The position numbers and the translations under genes were made by a program. Shown in pieces: positions 57,988 to 64,000 of a DNA stretch of 64,000 bases; within the stretch, counting starts at the first letter, position 1, and each line of letters opens with the position of its first letter. The stretch comes from Liolophura sinensis (taxonomy: Eukaryota; Mollusca; Polyplacophora; Chitonida; Chitonidae), in assembly GCF_032854445.1 (NCBI RefSeq), contig NC_088306.1, forward strand, positions 8,245,924-8,309,923. Direction: 5' to 3'. The notes beneath the pieces are model-generated. The model saw only the letters and a list, made by a program, of their open reading frames with translations. It was not told the DNA's origin and did not search any database.

Positions 57988-59464
57988 ATTGCTCTATTTA
58001 CCCAAATTAATTCGTCGGTTATCCTAACACTGAATTATTACGCATGCGTCAACATATGAACGGAAATTCAACCATACCCACAGTGTATTAATATAAAAAT
58101 ATCTTGACTGTCTACAAAAACGCATCAACATTATTTGAATGAATTAAAAAACGAAATATGTCGTGAGTAATTTGTCATCTACTTCTGACAGTTTTCGGTC
58201 ACAAGATCCTTCGAGGAAAACAAATTATATAAGGAAACATATTTTATGGAAAGTCATATCGGTGATGCAAAATGAAATTTTTTTTCATACATTCTATACC
58301 ACTTGGGTGTTTTCAGAAATCGATTCGCGACAAGAAAATAACTGGAGAGTTTCAGCTGCGGATCAGAATCGATCGAACTCTATCCATTAACTCGAAGAAA
58401 ACAACAATATCAGACACGCATTAAAGTATGGATCAAAGCCTGTATTTATATCACAGGGTGTGGTCAACTCCTGTTGTGTTTGCTACCCATGACCGTCTTC
58501 AAAAAGCGTTGTCTCTTACAAGCTTATGTGCCTACGCAATGACCCAAGGGCCTAGTAGTAAGAAAACAGATATCTTTATAAGCTTTTGGAAAGTTGGACT
58601 GTACTTCTAGCCGTTCAAGTAGGCAGTCTATCTCTCAAGAGGTACTCTTCTTCTTGACATGAAATGGTCGCGGTAAATACAATACATAAAGTAAGTTTAT
58701 GGGGATCATTTCCTAAACAACTCATTTCCACGGTGTTAAAGTCATTCTTTGTTGATACCAATGCTTATGAGCTACCTCTTTTCTGTAGAGGACAGAAATA
58801 GTGACGTAAAACACGAAAGAAAAATATAGTACACCGCGTGGAGTGGCTTGCTATAGTCAGACTGTCATTGTTATATAAAGGTTCCCCGCCTGTTCGAGAC
58901 TTTTCGGTTAGCTAAAATGCTTCTGTGTGTAAAAGCTAATGCCGATCATAAATACCGCTTTTCATATAATGCCCTTGAAAGATGGCCATAAAAATTTGCA
59001 AGGTTATTGATACCTCCAACTGTCATCCCTCCCCCTCCCCGCCCGCCCTCGTATTGTAAACTTTTTAAAAGAATCCTGCTGGAAGCAATATTATTTTACT
59101 CGATGGCATACCTTCTAGGCAAGATACATTTGATGCATAAGATCGTTGGTTAGCTTGTAAGCCTATTATCCTCGTAATACGCGTCTCCGTGACTGTGGCA
59201 TACTCTGTGGTATTTAAGGATCCGCTGCTCCGTCTGAGGGTTCTGCGGAGAGATGGAGAGAGACAGTGCCAGTCGATGAACAGTGTAAATACAGATTTAA
59301 CCTACTAGCTTATCATCTGTCAATCGAACTCCTCCTCCGTGCAGTATCTACAGAGCTTAGGCTCTTAGGACAATGTGAGATACCCACGTAGTTTTCCGTT
59401 GAGTTCGTTGAAGAATGCCTTTATTACAACATGAAAGGAACAGTGTCCATATATATATATGTAA
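57988..59464. other. about 1.5 kb with no recognised feature
   Basis: Single-copy short frames only; a C-rich tract at 59026-59048. Confidence 0.5.
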
Positions 59465-59765
59465 ATACAAAAGATACAGCACAGCAAGTAAAACCAGTTC
59501 AGCGCCGATAGTGCAATACCTGGCAACTGGTCCTACGTTGGTGATGAACTACGACTCGTGCCAGTTATCCTGAGGTTATAGTGTTAATCTAACTAATCGT
59601 GTTAGTTCTTAAACTGTGGCAACGTATCCTTCACACCCCCTAGGATCATGATTTAAGCACTGTAATGTAAAACAATGTGCTGATGTTATTAGTTCCTTAT
59701 TTGTTGTCATATGTCACGAATTACGCAGAATTCTGTAATGTCAAATTTTACATCAAACGAAATCA
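59465..59765 (+). repeat. F repeat, copy 5
   Basis: ACAGCACAGCAAGTAAAACC, CACCCCCTAGGATCATGATT and AATTCTGTAATGTC follow the F order, with considerable divergence. Confidence 0.6.
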
Positions 59766-60380
59766 TCCAATCAAGCGGCATTGAGAAGATGTATCTTAAT
59801 TGTCGTTTTACTCCAAGACACTCCCGGGACATGTATTTTAGTAGTAAGCGTATGTATGACCAGAATAAATAAGCCCAGAATATACGGTGAGGTTTGCTCC
59901 CCTCCAGGCAAACACATACGTGTCGTACTTCTCAGTTTACATGGTGGATATCTGCAGATAAAATCTTACCTGTTTGTTGTTTTAATGAGCCTTCCTTCTT
60001 CCCCAAGGTGCCTTTTAAGTACGATATATACACATATACAAATGTGTTTATTTTTAAGGACAGTAATAGCTTCATCCAAGGTGTTTGTAGACCATTGAGT
60101 GTCTTGCGAGCTTACGTCAATAAACACCCAGATATAAGATAATCCATAGATGTGAGACAGATTGTTATATGACGGACTGTATCGAAAGGAGGAAAGGGGC
60201 AATGGGCCCGAGACTACATACCTGTCAGGGCATGAAATTAACAGTTCAAACCCAAAGAGCTCTGTGTATACTTAGTACATTTCTTTTAATAAATATACAT
60301 GTAACACACGTTTTCATTGACTTTATACTAAACTGGTATGCTAGGCAATAAACGCCAAGCCTGCCCCCGCCCCCCACCCC
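59766..60380. other. no recognised feature
   Basis: Overlapping short frames on both strands around 59781-60202 have no known motif. Confidence 0.4.
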
Positions 60381-60396
60381 ACATCACACACAAACA

Positions 60397-60460
<64 letters not shown>

Positions 60461-60470
60461 CACACACTTC
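60381..60470 (+). repeat. CA microsatellite
   Basis: About 80 bases of CA repeat with a few AACA interruptions at the left and one CG interruption at the right. Confidence 0.98.
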
Positions 60471-61844
60471 CCCGCATGTCTCAGTAGGCCTACACCAACA
60501 CATAACTGACACCTGTGTGGCGCAGATTTTGTCGTGGTGAACATAACGCGCTTCGCGTTCCCTATAACGCCATTTTATAGTCTTTGTGTCACCTGCACCT
60601 TACAATTTATACACAGTATTATCTGTTGTCCTTAACAATAGAACTGATATTCCATGAAGGAAAGTACGCCTTGAAGAAACTTACTTAACTGGCGTCCAAG
60701 CAACAAACCGGCGACCTGGCATTTACAGCCAAAAACACCGAAACAAGGAGATCGCCATCATCAGACCCACTAATGATAATTAATAGCTTAAAAATGACTT
60801 AATCTATTGTTTAAACAAGGTTTAAACAACGTTGTTTAAACAATCACTTACTCAAACAATCCTGTTTAAACAATCACTTCCAAAAATGAAAATAAATATA
60901 ATTTTCAGTTTGATGAAAAGGGCTCCTCCACGAGCGTCACACAAACTACCTAGTAAAACAGAGCATGCTTTAGTGAAATATCTTAAAGGGCTGAATAAAA
61001 AAGATAAACACCGGAATAGCTGAAACCCTACTCTGAAAGGGTGGCATGAAACGGTCTGTTCTAGGCAGTAACGGTTTAAAACAGCAGCGAAACGCGGTGA
61101 CGCTGAATGATAGAATTACCACCGGAAAGTTATCTGGTATCTGAATTCCCCCTTGCCAACGCTTCCGCAAATCTCGTGCCTACGTCAAGATTGACTCATG
61201 ACTGTGTTCAAAATATGTCATAACTTTCATGCTGTAATTCCACAATAAGAAACATCCCTCAGCCAAATTTTCGTTAAGCCATAAGCAGTCCAAGGAAAAG
61301 TTTGCAGCGATACGTTTGTTCAGATCAACACATGTTTATTCACCCGACATACTAACTGAATTATCGGAGGAATATATTACACTGTACCAGTATGACCCTG
61401 ACATCAGTCACGTGTTAAAATTTGTTTGTCCAAAATAACTTCTTTAAATCCCTTGATTGTTTGGAGACATCCGTCAGGACCGGACGAACATCCGCTCGTA
61501 ATGATAGTGCGAGTACCCCGCACTGCCTGCATCGCTGGTTTATGGTGTGCTTTGGGATCGCAGAATTTTGTAAATTGCTAAGTCTATTTACCAACAGTTT
61601 GCAGCTATATCAGTGGGTCTGGCGCCTACGATAATTGAAGGGGACGTGTCTGCATGGCAAAAATGTACGCAATTTTATGCGAAATTGGCCGAAAGGGTCA
61701 ATTTCTGTTCTAATCAGCAACCTGTTGCAAATGGAACTACACAAAACCTCTGGTTGGAAACAACCATAAAAGTGATCACGAAAAGATGACTTCCAGCCAG
61801 TAATAAAAGGACAAACTGTAAGTCCAAATCAAGCAGGGGAATCA
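60471..61844. other. mostly unassigned, with a cluster of GTTTAAAC palindromes
   Basis: TTGTTTAAACAA at 60807-60818, a perfect 22-bp palindrome at 60820-60841, and GTTTAAAC at 60864-60871. A direct repeat GTTTAAACAATCACTT occurs at 60834 and 60864. No gene seen in the rest. Confidence 0.6.
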
Positions 61845-62250
61845 GGTATTTCTGATGAGTACAAATAATACCCCACTTCTGGCTGACCTGTACATGTTCT
61901 CGTATAAATACGGCTACATGCAGAAGAGTAATCCTCACCAGTCCCGAACTTTCGCATTGACTTAGCGGTATATTTATGAGCTGCTAGCTTTAAATAACCC
62001 ATATACATGCATCGAAAAGGCTGTAAAAGATATATATCCACCTTCGCTGGATTGAAAGGAAACCTTAGATCGTCCAGATGGCACATATGTTTGTACAAAG
62101 ACCGAGGTGGTTTACTCTCTTGCAGACTTCAAACAAAGAGCGATAGTTTCAATTTTGTCATTGTTAACTGTCCTTAACTGGACACCGGTAAACCGAAGAT
62201 CCTGTGCGTTATGTGACAACAATCAACGTTACAAGTTCTGCAAAAGTAGT
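61845..62250 (+). pseudogene. reverse transcriptase relic
   Basis: Follows the family from motif B (GGTATTTCTGATGAGTACAA in place of GIPVGTN) through LLADLYMFSYKYGYMQK, a mutated motif C (YIYE in place of YIDD), ALNNPY and IYPPSLD, to the conserved C-terminal block in several frames. Carries at least two in-frame stops. Confidence 0.8.
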
Positions 62251-62669
62251 GCGTCAAAATTATTTTACCCAACGCCTTCGCTGTTATGTTTTAGTATCGA
62301 CAGAGGGTCCTCAATCTCTGACAGTCTACTTCACCACTGTGGTTTCTCTCTCATAACCCGCGGCCCAGGTATTCATCGTGTTGAATTAAACCCCACGCTG
62401 GATATATGGACAGCTGTAATCAAAACCCTACTGATGAGGCTCTATCCACAACATTTATACTAACATAGTACAAGATTTTAATACTGGTTTAACTCAGTCG
62501 CCTAAAATATACCTTGCGTTTTTCCAACATGATTGAAAACTGTTGACTGCTTCTCTTTTGCACGATTCCGTTAACTCTTTGTTACTTTGTGTTAAACGTC
62601 GTTTTGAGAATTGGCCGTGCGATTTTTGACCAAACCATCTTCATTGATTGAAGATACGAATGTCTGTTT
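62251..62669 (+). repeat. RT element 3' region, first tail copy
   Basis: 62500-62650 (AAATATACCTTGCGTTTTTC, CTGTTGACTGCTTCTCTTTT, AATTGGCCGTGCGATTTTTG) is repeated in tandem at 62850-63200. Confidence 0.55.
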
Positions 62670-62795
62670 CGACGCGCAGATATACGTAACCGGTGAAATG
62701 CTGTCTCTCGTCAATTTACTTTACTAAGGGTTTTTTTTTATTACTGTCCATTTAAATGTTTGAATAGTAGTAACTGAAGTACATGTAGGACTGTA
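62670..62795 (+). repeat. F repeat, copy 6 (middle part)
   Basis: AACCGGTGAAATGCTGTCTC, GTCAATTTACTTTACTAAGG and GAATAGTAGTAACTGAAG match 54882-54955. Confidence 0.55.
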
Positions 62796-62839
62796 AGCCG
62801 ATAATCAAGATTTAATTAATCGGTAAGACAAAATGCTTT

Positions 62840-63210
62840 CACTCATTGACCTGAACATACCTTGCGTCTTTCTAACGTCAATGCCGCCCGTACGTGGGAA
62901 GTTCTGTAGCAGCCGGCGAATTACCGCCGAGCTCTGTCCGGTTTCCTCCCACCATAATCCTGGTTGTAGTCGTATCAGTGAAAATATTCTTGAGTCCGGC
63001 GTAAAACACCAATCAAATAAATAAATAATAAAAATAAATTTAAAAAACATCATTGGAGTCTGCTGACTGCTTTTCTTTCCATGATTGCGTCCTAATTTCG
63101 TAGTATAACCTTTCTTAGTTTTTCGGAGGTTTGTGTTGTCGTTTTGGGAACTGGGCTTGCGATCTTTGACCTGGAGTGTCCATTCTGACTGATGGTCGGC
63201 ATACAATTGT
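62840..63210 (+). repeat. RT element 3' region, second tail copy, split by a SINE
   Basis: ACATACCTTGCGTCTTTCTA left of the SINE; GTCTGCTGACTGCTTTTCTT and AACTGGGCTTGCGATCTTTG right of it. Confidence 0.6.
62880..63045 (+). mobile_element. SINE, 5'-truncated, inside the tail copy
   Basis: CCCGTACGTGGGAAGTTCTG, ACCATAATCCTGGTTGTAGT, GGCGTAAAACACCAATCAAA and an AAT-rich tail. Confidence 0.9.
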
Positions 63211-63444
63211 TTGTCCTAGAGATAGGAGGAAATATTTTCTGACACACTTTTGAAATTTCCGACTTATCTTTAATCTTATTTATATATCATTCAATAGAAA
63301 ATTTAAAGTAAAACTTTCTCTCTTTAATCTTCCGTTGTTTTCTCTGCTTCACGAACGAAAGATGATATTTCCTATGAAAAGATGCCCTGCCTTGTGCAAT
63401 TATCATTGCATAGAGGTGTGCGTAACTGAGTACTGATTCAATCA
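63211..63444. other. no recognised feature
   Basis: A 74-codon minus frame (63287-63511) is single-copy and without motif. Confidence 0.4.
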
Positions 63445-63722
63445 AGCATTCGTGTTTCGGAATAAAGGGAGACAATCCGGATTGATTCAGGGCCGAGTTC
63501 ATTGACACCACTTAGTTTGCCAGGTCGTTCCAGGCTTTGTTTTCGTAAAGGACGACTGAAATTCTAGAGTTTGAATTCCGTACCTAACGGTGTCAGACTG
63601 GTCCAGCCGGGGGAAAGTGAGAGAAAGTTATAATATCGCTGTCCTGGGGGCTTTACCACACAAATTTCGTCTATTACATTGTCGGTCCGAGTTGATTGCA
63701 AAACATATATTAACTCTACACT
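63445..63722 (+). repeat. G repeat, copy 2
   Basis: GGATTGATTCAGGGCCGAGT, GACTGGTCCAGCCGGGGGAA and CCTGGGGGCTTTACCACACA, as in copy 1. Confidence 0.85.
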
Positions 63723-64000
63723 GAAAAAACAAATGTTTATCATTTAAACATATCTGTCCAACAGATAATAAATGTGCTTAGTAATGTAATGCCTTTCAGT
63801 AAATATCAGACTCGTACCTGTTTGATGCGTTTTACACATTTTAGGAAATGCATGCACTATTTTAAACGGTAACACGTGTACACACTATAATGAATGCTTA
63901 CTTTTAACATGTTCAAGGTGTGTTTATTCTCCAAATACACGCGTATGTTTTATAAATATATTGATTTGTTTTATATATAGATGCAGTATATTATAAATAT
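63723..64000. other. no recognised feature
   Basis: AT-rich end of the window; nothing seen. Confidence 0.5.

Noticed and set aside
60341-60544. Cysteine/valine-rich small protein on the minus strand
   Set aside because: It is the translation of the CA microsatellite.

Overview
The window is animal nuclear DNA, most likely from a marine invertebrate and probably a mollusc. It has no operon structure, no dense coding and no tRNA or rRNA gene. It is packed with tRNA-derived SINEs whose central domain I associate from memory with mollusc genomes, degenerate Penelope-type reverse transcriptase copies, minisatellites and many diverged interspersed repeats. The species assignment is an inference. 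I find no convincing intact host protein gene; the only protein recognisable by family is a broken reverse transcriptase at 11.0-13.3 kb.

Layout. About 0.3-19.6 kb and about 21.9-49.6 kb are built from the same set of diverged repeat modules. I name them here: A (1-2 kb), B (0.6 kb), D, E, H, M1, M3 and V. Four A copies lie on + (0.7, 7.6, 13.9, 18.4 kb) and eight on - (27.8, 29.6, 34.7, 36.0, 41.4, 43.6, 44.4, 47.8 kb). In the right half the + strand order is M1 / 34-bp minisatellite / V / D' / M3 / A' / B / A'', recurring about every 6.5-7.5 kb. In the left half the order is that of the opposite strand (D, V', A, H). The window therefore looks like two oppositely oriented, decayed tandem arrays of a roughly 7-kb unit meeting near 20-22 kb.

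A Penelope-like element (10.7-13.3 kb) interrupts the left array. It has a partial head-to-tail copy upstream and two further relics at 20.7 and 61.8 kb. SINEs have landed throughout; four have readable target-site duplications or dated context. From 49.7 kb to the end the DNA is mostly unassigned, with scattered copies of a ~290-bp repeat (F), a duplicated ~280-bp repeat (G), a long CA microsatellite and a foldback element.

How it fits together. Several short reading frames (module V, module H, the start of B) stay open in the same frame between diverged copies and all lie on the strand antisense to A. One reading is that each 7-kb unit is, or was, a multi-exon gene of an unrecognised family or an intron-containing transposon. 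The alternative is a non-coding segmental repeat. All repeat boundaries were set by eye and are approximate, usually to tens of bases.
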